In this document: piece after piece, positions 35,208-42,722 of the stretch
How the letters are laid out: each line of letters starts with the position of its first letter
How positions within the stretch are numbered: the first letter of the stretch is position 1
Assembly (NCBI GenBank): GCA_965223125.1
Contig: OZ244984.1
Span: forward strand, 2,790,001 to 2,854,000
Origin: Pacificispira sp965223125
Lineage (GTDB): Bacteria > Pseudomonadota > Alphaproteobacteria > UBA8366 > Aestuariispiraceae
Reading direction: 5' to 3'
Length of the DNA stretch: 64,000 nt
Notes under the pieces: model-generated
What the model saw: the letters and a program-made list of their open reading frames with translations, nothing else
Told to the model about the DNA's origin: nothing
Database searches by the model: none
Made by a program: the position numbers and the translations under genes

Positions 35208-38048
35208 ATGGCATGGTCACGGGCTATACCTGTTTCGGAATTGAAGGATAAGGGCTGTTCAGCGGTTCTGATGAACGGGTTGAACGTGGCGCTGTTTTAT
35301 CTGGACGGTGATATCTTCGCGACCGGGAATGTCTGCACCCATCAATTCGCTCTATTGACCGATGGGCATGTCGAGGATGGGTGTGTAGAATGCCCGTTGC
35401 ATCAGGGTCTGTTCGATATCCGCAGCGGCAAGGCTCAAGGCGCGCCGGTCACAAAGGATATCCCCACCTATGCGGTGAAGGTCGAGGATGGCATCGTCCA
35501 TGTCGATACCGACCGTCCGGGCCTGCATGTCGATGCTGCTGAAAAACCGGTATCCATCGTTGGTACGACAGAGTCCACTTTCGTGATCGTCGGTGCCGGA
35601 CAGGCGGCGGCCCGCGCGGCGGAGGCAATGCGGGAGGCTGGTTTTTCCGGCACGATCCGGATCATCGGGGATGAGCCGTATGCTCCCTATGAACGCCCCC
35701 CCCTGTCCAAGGCTGTCCTGATCGGGTCGGCGACGACTCAGGATGGCGCGATATTCACGACAGAGAAACTGAAAGACCTGAAGATTGATCTGGTGCTCGG
35801 GCGTCGCGTCGAGGCGCTGGATCGTGGTTCAAAGACGATCACGCTCTCCGACGGCACAGTTCAGGCTTACGATTCCCTGCTGCTGGCGACGGGTGCGCGG
35901 GTGCGGCCCTTGCCGATGGCCGGGGCAGAGGATCTGTCCGGGATACTGTATCTGCGCACCGCCGACGATGCTCTGGCTCTGAAAGTTGCATTGGCGAAGG
36001 CCGAGCGGGTTGCCATCATAGGCGGGGGGTTCATCGGTCTGGAAGTCGCCTCCAGTGCCCGCACTCTGGGCAAGGAGGTTACGATCCTGGAACGCGAGGA
36101 CCGCCTGATGGCGCGGGTCCTGCCCGCAGTCGCCTCGGCGGCGGTGGCGGACAGGGCGCGGGCTGCCGGTGTGGAGATTATAACTGGTGCCCGCATTGAA
36201 GGGGTTCAGGGCGAAGGCGGCAAGGTTCGCGCCCTGGCTCTGGCTGATGGCCGCACGATCCCTGCCGATCTGGTACTGGTCGGGATCGGCGCTATACCGA
36301 ATACGGAACTGGCGCAGACTGCCGGGCTGGCGGTGCGTGACGGAATTGTCGTCGATGCCAATGGTCGGACGTCGGATGCGCGTATCTGGGCGGCGGGTGA
36401 TGTCGCACGCTATCCCCATGCCGGTGAAACGGGGCCGGGTCGGCTGGAATCCTGGCATAATGCTGAGGAGCAGGGTCGATCCGCCGGGCGCAGCATGGCC
36501 GGGCAAAAGAGCGACTATGCGGCACTTCCCTGGTTCTGGTCGGATCAGTTCGGTGGCAGCATTCAGGTCGTCGGTATTCCGGATCCGAATGCCCAGATCG
36601 TTCCGCGTGGAGCGACAGCGACGGAAGGGCCGGCCTTTTTCTGTATGGCGGAAGACGGATCGGTATCCGCCGTGATCGGTTTTGACAATCCGACCGCTAT
36701 CCGGCTGGGTCGCAGGATTATCCCCGCAAAAACACGGCCCGATGCGTCGGAACTGGCAGGATGTGAAGTATCCGATGAAGCAGATATTGAAGCACTGGAG
36801 GCAGATCAGATGAGCCTGACCGCACGTTATCGCTGGCCTGATGGGGGCGCGGATGCGATCCCGGACTGGGTCTATACCGATGAGACGATCTACAAGCGGG
36901 AGGTTGATCGGATTTTCCACGGTCGGACCTGGAACTATGTTGCATTGGAGGCGGAAATCCCGGAAGCGGGCAATTTCGTGCGCTCCTATGTCGGTCCGAC
37001 TCCGGTTGTCGTGGTGCGTGGTGAGGATGGCGGGATCAATGTCTTCGAGAACCGCTGTGCCCACCGCGCGGCGGAATTCTGCCGCGAACAGCGCGGCAAG
37101 GTGACCGAATTCGTATGTCCCTATCACCAGTGGACCTATGATCTGGAGGGCAATTTGAGCGGTGTTCCGTTCCGGCGCGGCGCGGCGGGCAAGGGCGGCA
37201 TGGCGAAAGATTTCAAGCCTGAAGACCATGGCGTGAAAAAGCTGTTCGTGACCACGAGGCGCGGTGTCATCTTTGCCTCTTTCTCTGCGGATGTAGAATC
37301 CATCGAGGAGTATATGGGGCCTGAAATCCTGACCGATTTCGATGCGACCTTTGATGGACGGAAACTGAAGATCCTAGGCTATTATCGCAATACACTGCCC
37401 GGTAACTGGAAGCTCTATCACGAGAATCTGAAAGACCCGTATCACGCGACCCTGCTGCATACCTTCCTGGTCACTTTCGGCCTGCTGGTGGCGGGGAACA
37501 AGTCGGCGATGATCTGCGATGCGACCGGGCGTCACGGTACCATGGCTTCGGCCAAGAGCGACGGAAAGACAGTCGACGCGGATGCGCGCAAGGAGATGCG
37601 GGCCTATCGTGAAGGTATGGGTCTGAACGAACCGCGCTTCATGGATTTCATCGAGGAATTCGACTCCCCCTGGTCGGTGACGATGCAGACCATCTGGCCG
37701 AACCTGATCGTGCAGCGGGAGATGAACACGCTGGGCGTCCGTCAGATCGTGCCGCAAGGTCCGAACAGCATGGTTATGAACTGGACCATGTTCGGTTTCG
37801 AGGGTGATGACGAGGAGATGACACGGCATCGCCTGCGCCAGGGCAATCTGATGGGACCGGCGGGTTTCCTTGGACTGGAAGACAACGAGGCGATGAAATT
37901 CGTTCAGGACGGCATGCTGCACAGCACCGGAGGCGAGCATCTGGTCGCCCTCGACCCGGATACGCCGACCGGCACTTCGGATACCCTGATTTCCGAATCC
38001 GCCATCCGGGGCATGTATCAGTATTGGCGCAAAGAAATGGGGTTCTAA
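35208..38048 (+). CDS. picB: Fused ferredoxin-ferredoxin reductase-Rieske oxygenase alpha subunit, probable 6-hydroxypicolinate 3-monooxygenase (PicB-like)
   Basis: This single polypeptide of 946 residues holds a whole ring-hydroxylating oxygenase chain. Residues about 1-105 form a Rieske ferredoxin (Cys43-x-His45, Cys62-xx-His65). About 120-520 is an FAD/NAD(H) ferredoxin reductase, with Gly129-x-Gly131 for FAD, GGGFIG from 272 for NAD(H) and WAAGDVARYP near the C-terminal FAD contact. About 560-946 is an oxygenase alpha subunit with a second Rieske site (Cys617-x-His619, Cys637-xx-His640). Its mononuclear iron motif has Asp743, His746, His751 and Asp892. Normally these are three separate proteins. 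In picolinate degraders a multi-component Rieske enzyme converts 6-hydroxypicolinate to 3,6-dihydroxypicolinate. The ATG at 35208 follows GGAAGGGAG; a TTG at 35160 would add 16 residues. The substrate is inferred from context. Confidence 0.87.
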   Translation: MAWSRAIPVSELKDKGCSAVLMNGLNVALFYLDGDIFATGNVCTHQFALLTDGHVEDGCVECPLHQGLFDIRSGKAQGAPVTKDIPTYAVKVEDGIVHVDTDRPGLHVDAAEKPVSIVGTTESTFVIVGAGQAAARAAEAMREAGFSGTIRIIGDEPYAPYERPPLSKAVLIGSATTQDGAIFTTEKLKDLKIDLVLGRRVEALDRGSKTITLSDGTVQAYDSLLLATGARVRPLPMAGAEDLSGILYLRTADDALALKVALAKAERVAIIGGGFIGLEVASSARTLGKEVTILEREDRLMARVLPAVASAAVADRARAAGVEIITGARIEGVQGEGGKVRALALADGRTIPADLVLVGIGAIPNTELAQTAGLAVRDGIVVDANGRTSDARIWAAGDVARYPHAGETGPGRLESWHNAEEQGRSAGRSMAGQKSDYAALPWFWSDQFGGSIQVVGIPDPNAQIVPRGATATEGPAFFCMAEDGSVSAVIGFDNPTAIRLGRRIIPAKTRPDASELAGCEVSDEADIEALEADQMSLTARYRWPDGGADAIPDWVYTDETIYKREVDRIFHGRTWNYVALEAEIPEAGNFVRSYVGPTPVVVVRGEDGGINVFENRCAHRAAEFCREQRGKVTEFVCPYHQWTYDLEGNLSGVPFRRGAAGKGGMAKDFKPEDHGVKKLFVTTRRGVIFASFSADVESIEEYMGPEILTDFDATFDGRKLKILGYYRNTLPGNWKLYHENLKDPYHATLLHTFLVTFGLLVAGNKSAMICDATGRHGTMASAKSDGKTVDADARKEMRAYREGMGLNEPRFMDFIEEFDSPWSVTMQTIWPNLIVQREMNTLGVRQIVPQGPNSMVMNWTMFGFEGDDEEMTRHRLRQGNLMGPAGFLGLEDNEAMKFVQDGMLHSTGGEHLVALDPDTPTGTSDTLISESAIRGMYQYWRKEMGF

Positions 38049-38059
38049 GGGAAATGACG

Positions 38060-38581
38060 ATGCAAACGGTACCGAAGGTGGCCACGGCGCTCACGAAACT
38101 GGAACGATCCGAATTGCGGCAAGAGATCGAGGATTTCAATGCCCGTTACTGCCATGCGCTAGATGATGGCGATTTGCAGTCTTGGCCCGATTTCTTCGCT
38201 GCAGACGGGTTCTATCTGATCACAGCGCGGGAGAATTACGACGCCAACCTGCCTGTAGGACTGGTCTATTGCGAGGGGCAGGGCATGATGCGTGATCGCG
38301 CCTTTGCGGTTGCCAATACGGCGATGTTCGCACCTCGCTACCTGCGCCATCATCTCAGCAATACCAGAGTGCTGGATATCCATGCCGATGGCGTCATTGA
38401 GGCAACGGCGAACTATATCGTCCTTCAGGTTCTGCATGATGATCCGGTCGCGCAGATCCATCAGGCTGGTTACTATCGCGATCTGTTCATTCGTGCGGAG
38501 GATGGCGATTTACTGCTGAAGTCGCGGATCTGCGTCTATGAGAATCTGCTGATCCCCAATGCGGTGGTACTGCCGATCTGA
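38060..38581 (+). CDS. Ring-hydroxylating oxygenase beta (small) subunit
   Basis: This protein of about 173 residues has the cystatin/SnoaL-like fold of oxygenase beta subunits: an N-terminal helix ELRQEIEDFNARYCHALDD, then WPDFFAADGFYLI, RHHLSNTRVLDI and a terminal strand pair LLLKSRICVYENLL. It would pack with the alpha domain of the fused PicB protein in an alpha3beta3 arrangement. AAGGGA at 38047-38052 lies seven bases before the ATG at 38060; an ATG at 38054 is too close to that site. The gene follows picB directly. Confidence 0.88.
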   Translation: MQTVPKVATALTKLERSELRQEIEDFNARYCHALDDGDLQSWPDFFAADGFYLITARENYDANLPVGLVYCEGQGMMRDRAFAVANTAMFAPRYLRHHLSNTRVLDIHADGVIEATANYIVLQVLHDDPVAQIHQAGYYRDLFIRAEDGDLLLKSRICVYENLLIPNAVVLPI

Positions 38582-38600
38582 CCGAATTCTACCGGATTGC

Positions 38601-39098
38601 TTATTTCGGATCAAAGACGGTGCGGCCCAGATGGTTGTTGCCGTCGATCAGCCGGATCAGGGTCGTGATGAAGGCGTTGCGTTCCTGCGGCATCAGCGGT
38701 TCCAGCAGGCGGTCTTGCGCGCGCTGCATGGCACCCTGCATTTCCCGCGTGATTGTTTCTCCTTCTGGGGTCAGGCGGGCTAGCACCATGCGTTTGTCTG
38801 CATCGCTGCGCTTACGTTCCACCAGTCCGCGTTTGCTTAACCGCACTAGAACGTCGGCAACGTTGGTTCGATCAAGGCCCAGTTCTTTGCCGAGAGAATT
38901 CTGGTCCAGATCGGGGCTGTGCACCAAAGCGGTCAGCACCCCGTATTGTACCGGGGTTATGTCGAATTCCTTGCATTCCTCAAAGAACAGCGCGTGATGA
39001 ATCTGGTGCAGTCGGCGGATCAGGTAACCGGGCCGGGACCAGAGTGGCATCCGGTCAAACAGCATAGAGCCCCGTTCATCTTCTGCCATCATTTTCAT
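38601..39098 (-). CDS. picR: MarR family transcriptional regulator (PicR-like)
   Basis: This winged-helix regulator of about 165 residues has a MarR core: the DITPVQYGVLTALVHSPDLDQ stretch, then LGKELGLDRTNVADVLVRLSKRGLVERKRSDADKRMV, which holds the recognition helix and wing (split here). The picolinate cluster described in Alcaligenes is controlled by a MarR-type repressor, which fits its position between the oxygenase and transporter genes and opposite to both. It is likely to sense picolinate or 6-hydroxypicolinate (inference). The ATG at 39098 has AAGGCAAGG upstream; a longer frame from 39179 adds 27 basic residues. Confidence 0.85.
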   Translation of the reverse strand: MKMMAEDERGSMLFDRMPLWSRPGYLIRRLHQIHHALFFEECKEFDITPVQYGVLTALVHSPDLDQNSLGKELGLDRTNVADVLVRLSKRGLVERKRSDADKRMVLARLTPEGETITREMQGAMQRAQDRLLEPLMPQERNAFITTLIRLIDGNNHLGRTVFDPK

Positions 39099-39538
39099 CC
39101 TTGCCTTCACAACGTTTTCCTTCCGGTTTGTTTTCTGAACTCTTTTTGACAGGGGACTATACGCGGCTTGTTCCCGCATATTCCAGCAAAAGATTGCAGA
39201 AATTTAGTCAGTGTATGTCTTTTACCTATCCATGCGGGTATAAGAAAGAAAGTGAAGAAAAATTGCCAGATTTTCGGTAAATAAATACTCTCTATGCGTG
39301 ATTGTTGGTAGATGAATCTAGTTTATATCAGGATATCAATCTCGATTTCATAACAAATCAATCTTGACACGGAAAAAAATCCATCAGTACACTGTTTAAT
39401 AAGAAACACAGAACGTGCGGGATATGAGCGTCTGAAAACAGCGCTGCGGCACGTCAGGATGGGCAGAGGTCGAAAGATGAAGTCACGGGGGAACCTCCAT
39501 GCGATCCGTCATGCGTTTTCCGGATGGGAGATGTGTCG
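39099..39538. other. Divergent regulatory region between MarR gene and TRAP genes
   Basis: This 440-base, AT-rich spacer holds no supported gene. It must contain the promoters for picR (leftward) and the TRAP genes (rightward); a -35/-10-like pair with an overlapping palindrome is annotated separately. The ribosome-binding site for the small TRAP subunit (TGGGAG, 39525-39530) lies at its right end. Confidence 0.6.
39364..39408 (+). promoter_or_regulatory. Promoter-like pair with overlapping palindrome upstream of TRAP genes
   Basis: TTGACA at 39364-39369 and TACACT at 39388-39393, 18 bases apart, resemble a sigma-70 promoter reading towards the TRAP genes. TGTTT at 39393-39397 and AAACA at 39404-39408 form an inverted repeat with a six-base spacer that overlaps the expected transcription start. 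A repressor bound there would block initiation. The adjacent MarR protein is the obvious candidate. Confidence 0.5.
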
Positions 39539-40090
39539 ATGGATATGCTGATCGGCCTGTCCAAGGCGATTGATGGCCTCAATAGAGGGGTTGGAAAGCT
39601 GCTGACGCTTTCCATGCCTTTTGTTGTGCTGATTGCGGCAGCGGTCGTGGTTCTGCGCTATGCATTCAAGATGGGTTTTCCCTGGTTGTCGGAAGCTTTC
39701 ATCTGGCTGAATGGCGTCATCTTCACTTTAGGAGCGGCTTATCTTCTCGTCATTGATCAGCATGTCCGCGTCGATGTGGTCTATGCCAGGCTGTCAGAGC
39801 GTTGGAAGGCGATCATGAACATGCTGGGTGTCGTCTTTCTGCTTTGGCCCGCGATGTATGTGATCGGGGGCAGCGCCTGGCCGACGGTCTATCGGTCGAT
39901 CCGTGCACTGGAGCAGTCGGCGACAATGGATGGGTTGCCTTTCATGTATCTTCTGAAGGCCTGTGTTCCCGCCTTTTGCGTGCTGGTCGCGTTGCAGGGT
40001 CTGTCGATCCTGATCCGGGCGATGGCGGTGCTGACCGGTCATCTGGATACGGTTTCGCGTGAAGAGTCGGAAGGGCAGGGTCATGTTTGA
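39539..40090 (+). CDS. dctQ: TRAP transporter small membrane subunit (DctQ)
   Basis: This 183-residue protein has four hydrophobic helices. FVVLIAAAVVVLRYAFKMGFPW, then WLSEAFIWLNGVIFTLGAAYLL and a DQHVRVDVVYARLS loop are family hallmarks of the DctQ subunit, which scaffolds the TRAP carrier. The ATG at 39539 has TGGGAG eight bases upstream; an earlier ATG at 39524 overlaps that site. The end overlaps dctM by eight bases. The order DctQ, DctM, DctP reads towards the picA genes. Confidence 0.88.
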   Translation: MDMLIGLSKAIDGLNRGVGKLLTLSMPFVVLIAAAVVVLRYAFKMGFPWLSEAFIWLNGVIFTLGAAYLLVIDQHVRVDVVYARLSERWKAIMNMLGVVFLLWPAMYVIGGSAWPTVYRSIRALEQSATMDGLPFMYLLKACVPAFCVLVALQGLSILIRAMAVLTGHLDTVSREESEGQGHV

Positions 40091-41465
40091 GGATTTTGGC
40101 GCTGTTCTGGCGATGCTGCTGTTTGTCAGTGCTTTTGTCGTGTTGCTGAGCGGGTTTCCAGTCGCCTTTGCCCTGGGTGGTACGGCAGTGATCTTTGCCT
40201 TCATCGGCACGCAAGCCGATGTTTTCGTCTGGGGTATGATGTCGTCCGTTACGGGACGGATCGTTGACCTCATGACCAACGAAACATTAGTTGCGGTGCC
40301 GCTGTTCGTGTTCATGGGCGTGGTTCTGGAACGCTCGAAGATTGCCGAGGACCTGCTGATCACAATGGGGCAGGCCTTTGGCAAGATGCCCGGCGGTCTA
40401 GGCATATCCGTTATCCTGGTGGGTGGATTGCTGGCGGCCTCGACCGGCGTGGTGGGGGCGACGGTTCTGGCAATGGGGCTGATAAGCCTGCCCGCCATGG
40501 TCCGCGCCAAATATAACAAATCTCTTGCCAGCGGCATCATCTGTGCCTCCGGCACCATGGCGCAGTTGATTCCACCATCCACCGTCCTGATTCTGCTCGG
40601 TATCATGCTCCAGAACGCCAATACACAGGCGAATCTGAAAATGGGCCGGTTCGATACCAGCATGGTGACGATCACCGACCTGTTCGCAGCGGCATTGCTG
40701 CCCGGATTGCTCCTGCTCGTCCTGTATGTCCTGTATGTCCTGTTGCGTGCCTTTCTGAAGCCTTCGGACTGCCCGCCATTGGAAATGACAGATGAGGAAC
40801 GCGCGAGCCTGCTGCCGAGGGTATTGGTCGCGGTGGTGCCACCGGTGGCATTGATCGGGATGGTGCTGGGCTCGATCCTGACCGGTATCGCGACAGCGAC
40901 AGAATCTGCGGCAGTCGGGGCTCTTGGAGCCTGTTTGCTGGCGTTTCTGAAACGCCGATTCAGCTTCCGGACGATATGGGATGTCTCCGCCAAGACTTTC
41001 GTGATCAGCAACATGATTTTTGCGATCCTGATCGGGGCCACGGTCTTTTCCCTGGTGTTCCGCGGTCTTGGCGGCGATGAGGTGATTTCCGAACTGGTCG
41101 TGGACATGCCGGGCGGTGTGATCGGTGCCACGGTCTTCGTTCTGCTGCTGATGTTCCTGCTCGGCTTCCTGGTCGATACATTCGAGATCATCTTCATCAT
41201 CGTGCCGATCTTTGCTCCGATCCTGATCATCATGGGGATGGATCCGATCTGGCTCGGTATCGCCATGGCGATCATCTTGCAGACCAGTTATCTGACCCCG
41301 CCTTTCGGGTTTGCAATCTTCTATCTGCAGGGTGTCGCCCGGAACCTGCCGGGGACGACGATCTATCGCGGTGTCGTCCCGTTTGTTGCCATTCAAATTC
41401 TGGCCATCGGCGTCATCTGGGTATTTCCCCGATTGGCGACATGGTTGCCGGAAGTGCTCTTCTGA
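40083..41465 (+). CDS. dctM: TRAP transporter large membrane subunit (DctM)
   Basis: This 460-residue carrier has about twelve hydrophobic segments and TRAP large-subunit motifs: ETLVAVPLFVFMGVVLERSKIAEDLL, GLLAASTGVVGATVLAMGL, SGTMAQLIPPSTVLILLG and FLVDTFEIIFIIVPIFAPIL. It uses the Na+ gradient to import an organic anion delivered by DctP. The start at 40083 overlaps the dctQ stop. In this cluster the cargo is probably picolinate or another pathway acid (inference). Confidence 0.9.
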   Translation: MFEDFGAVLAMLLFVSAFVVLLSGFPVAFALGGTAVIFAFIGTQADVFVWGMMSSVTGRIVDLMTNETLVAVPLFVFMGVVLERSKIAEDLLITMGQAFGKMPGGLGISVILVGGLLAASTGVVGATVLAMGLISLPAMVRAKYNKSLASGIICASGTMAQLIPPSTVLILLGIMLQNANTQANLKMGRFDTSMVTITDLFAAALLPGLLLLVLYVLYVLLRAFLKPSDCPPLEMTDEERASLLPRVLVAVVPPVALIGMVLGSILTGIATATESAAVGALGACLLAFLKRRFSFRTIWDVSAKTFVISNMIFAILIGATVFSLVFRGLGGDEVISELVVDMPGGVIGATVFVLLLMFLLGFLVDTFEIIFIIVPIFAPILIIMGMDPIWLGIAMAIILQTSYLTPPFGFAIFYLQGVARNLPGTTIYRGVVPFVAIQILAIGVIWVFPRLATWLPEVLF

Positions 41466-41543
41466 TGCGTTCCTTGCGTTCGCACAGAAGAATTCCCGGG
41501 CTGCAAGGCCCATGACACGTACAGGGTGAAAAGGGAGAAGGAC

Positions 41544-42626
41544 ATGAAGCGTAGAGATTTCATCAAGGCGGCCGGTACGGTCGGTGTTGCGGGTGCTGCG
41601 GCATCCGTGCTGTCCGCACCGGCAATCTCGCAGGGTCGCATCGAATGGAAGATGCAGACCACCTGGCGTGAAAATTCGCCGCTGCTGTGGACCGGTCCGA
41701 AACTGGTTTCCGACTATGTCTCCAAGATGACCGACGGTCGTCTGACGATCAAACTCTATGCCGCCGGTGAAATCGCACCGCCGCTGCAGGTTCTGGATGT
41801 CGTCGCCGATGGCGGGCTTGAAATGGGTCATGGCTATCCGCCTTATTGGGCCGGGAAGCTGCCGGCCGTTCAGTTCTTTACGCCAGTCCCCTTCGGGATC
41901 ACGACGCAGGAACAGAATGCCTGGTTCCGTTTCGGTGGCGGTCAGGAGATCGCGGACAAGGTCTATGGTGAGCTTGGCGTGAAATTCCTGCCCAGCGGCA
42001 ATACCTCGGTCCAGTCCGCCGGTTGGTTTAACAAGGAAATCAACAGCATCGACGATTATAAGGGCATGAAGATCCGCTCCGGCGGTCTTGGCTCCAAGGT
42101 GCTGAACAAGGTCGGGGCGACACCGGTCCAGATTCCGCTGGGCGAAGTGCCTCAGGCCTTGCAGACCAACAGCATTGACGGGGCTGATTTCGTCGGTCCG
42201 TTCAACGACATGGCTTTTGGTCTGCACAAGGTCGCGAAGTATTGCTATTGGCCCGGCTGGATGGAGCCTTGCGGTGTTCTGGACTGCTTCATCAACCTGG
42301 ATGCCTGGAATAGCCTGCCGGAAGACCTGAAAGCTGTTGTCGAGGCGGCTAACGAAATGGCGAACAGCGTTGTTCTCTCTGAATTCGTTGCCAAGAATGC
42401 ACAGGCTTACAAGACTCTGCAGACGGAACATGGCATCGAAATGCGTTTCCTTGACAATGATACCCTGGCGGCGCTCAGCAAGGTTGCCAATGAGGTCGTG
42501 GAAGAAGCAGGAAACGCCGATGCACTGAGCACGGAAGTGTATAACAGCCTGATGGACTTCCGTAAGGTTGTCATGCCGTATACGAACGCATCGGAACTGG
42601 CCTTCATGAACGCGCGTCTCCTCTAA
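41544..42626 (+). CDS. dctP: TRAP transporter substrate-binding protein (DctP), Tat-type signal
   Basis: This 360-residue periplasmic binding protein begins MKRRDFIKAAG, a twin-arginine signal, then a hydrophobic stretch ending APAISQG. The mature part shows WRENSPLLWTGPKLVSDYV, PLQVLDVVADGGLEMGHGY, DYKGMKIRSGGLGSKVLNKVGA and ALQTNSIDGADFVGPFND, as in the TAXI-unlike mannitol/chloroaromatic group of DctP proteins. GGGAGAAGG precedes the start. The ligand is unknown; location in the cluster suggests a pyridine carboxylate. Confidence 0.88.
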   Translation: MKRRDFIKAAGTVGVAGAAASVLSAPAISQGRIEWKMQTTWRENSPLLWTGPKLVSDYVSKMTDGRLTIKLYAAGEIAPPLQVLDVVADGGLEMGHGYPPYWAGKLPAVQFFTPVPFGITTQEQNAWFRFGGGQEIADKVYGELGVKFLPSGNTSVQSAGWFNKEINSIDDYKGMKIRSGGLGSKVLNKVGATPVQIPLGEVPQALQTNSIDGADFVGPFNDMAFGLHKVAKYCYWPGWMEPCGVLDCFINLDAWNSLPEDLKAVVEAANEMANSVVLSEFVAKNAQAYKTLQTEHGIEMRFLDNDTLAALSKVANEVVEEAGNADALSTEVYNSLMDFRKVVMPYTNASELAFMNARLL

Positions 42627-42722
42627 GGCGCGACTGCATGGCTTGAGCAACAGGTGCTTGCCGATGTCGTGTCCCTGGATACGGCATCGGCGGCACTGAA
42701 TTACCGGGTTGGGGTATAAAAG

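Noticed and set aside
30697..38581. Nicotinate degradation cluster
   Set aside because: The lower pathway genes are shared with nicotinate catabolism, but the FAD-type 6-hydroxynicotinate 3-monooxygenase is absent, while a Rieske oxygenase and a decarboxylase typical of the picolinate route are present.
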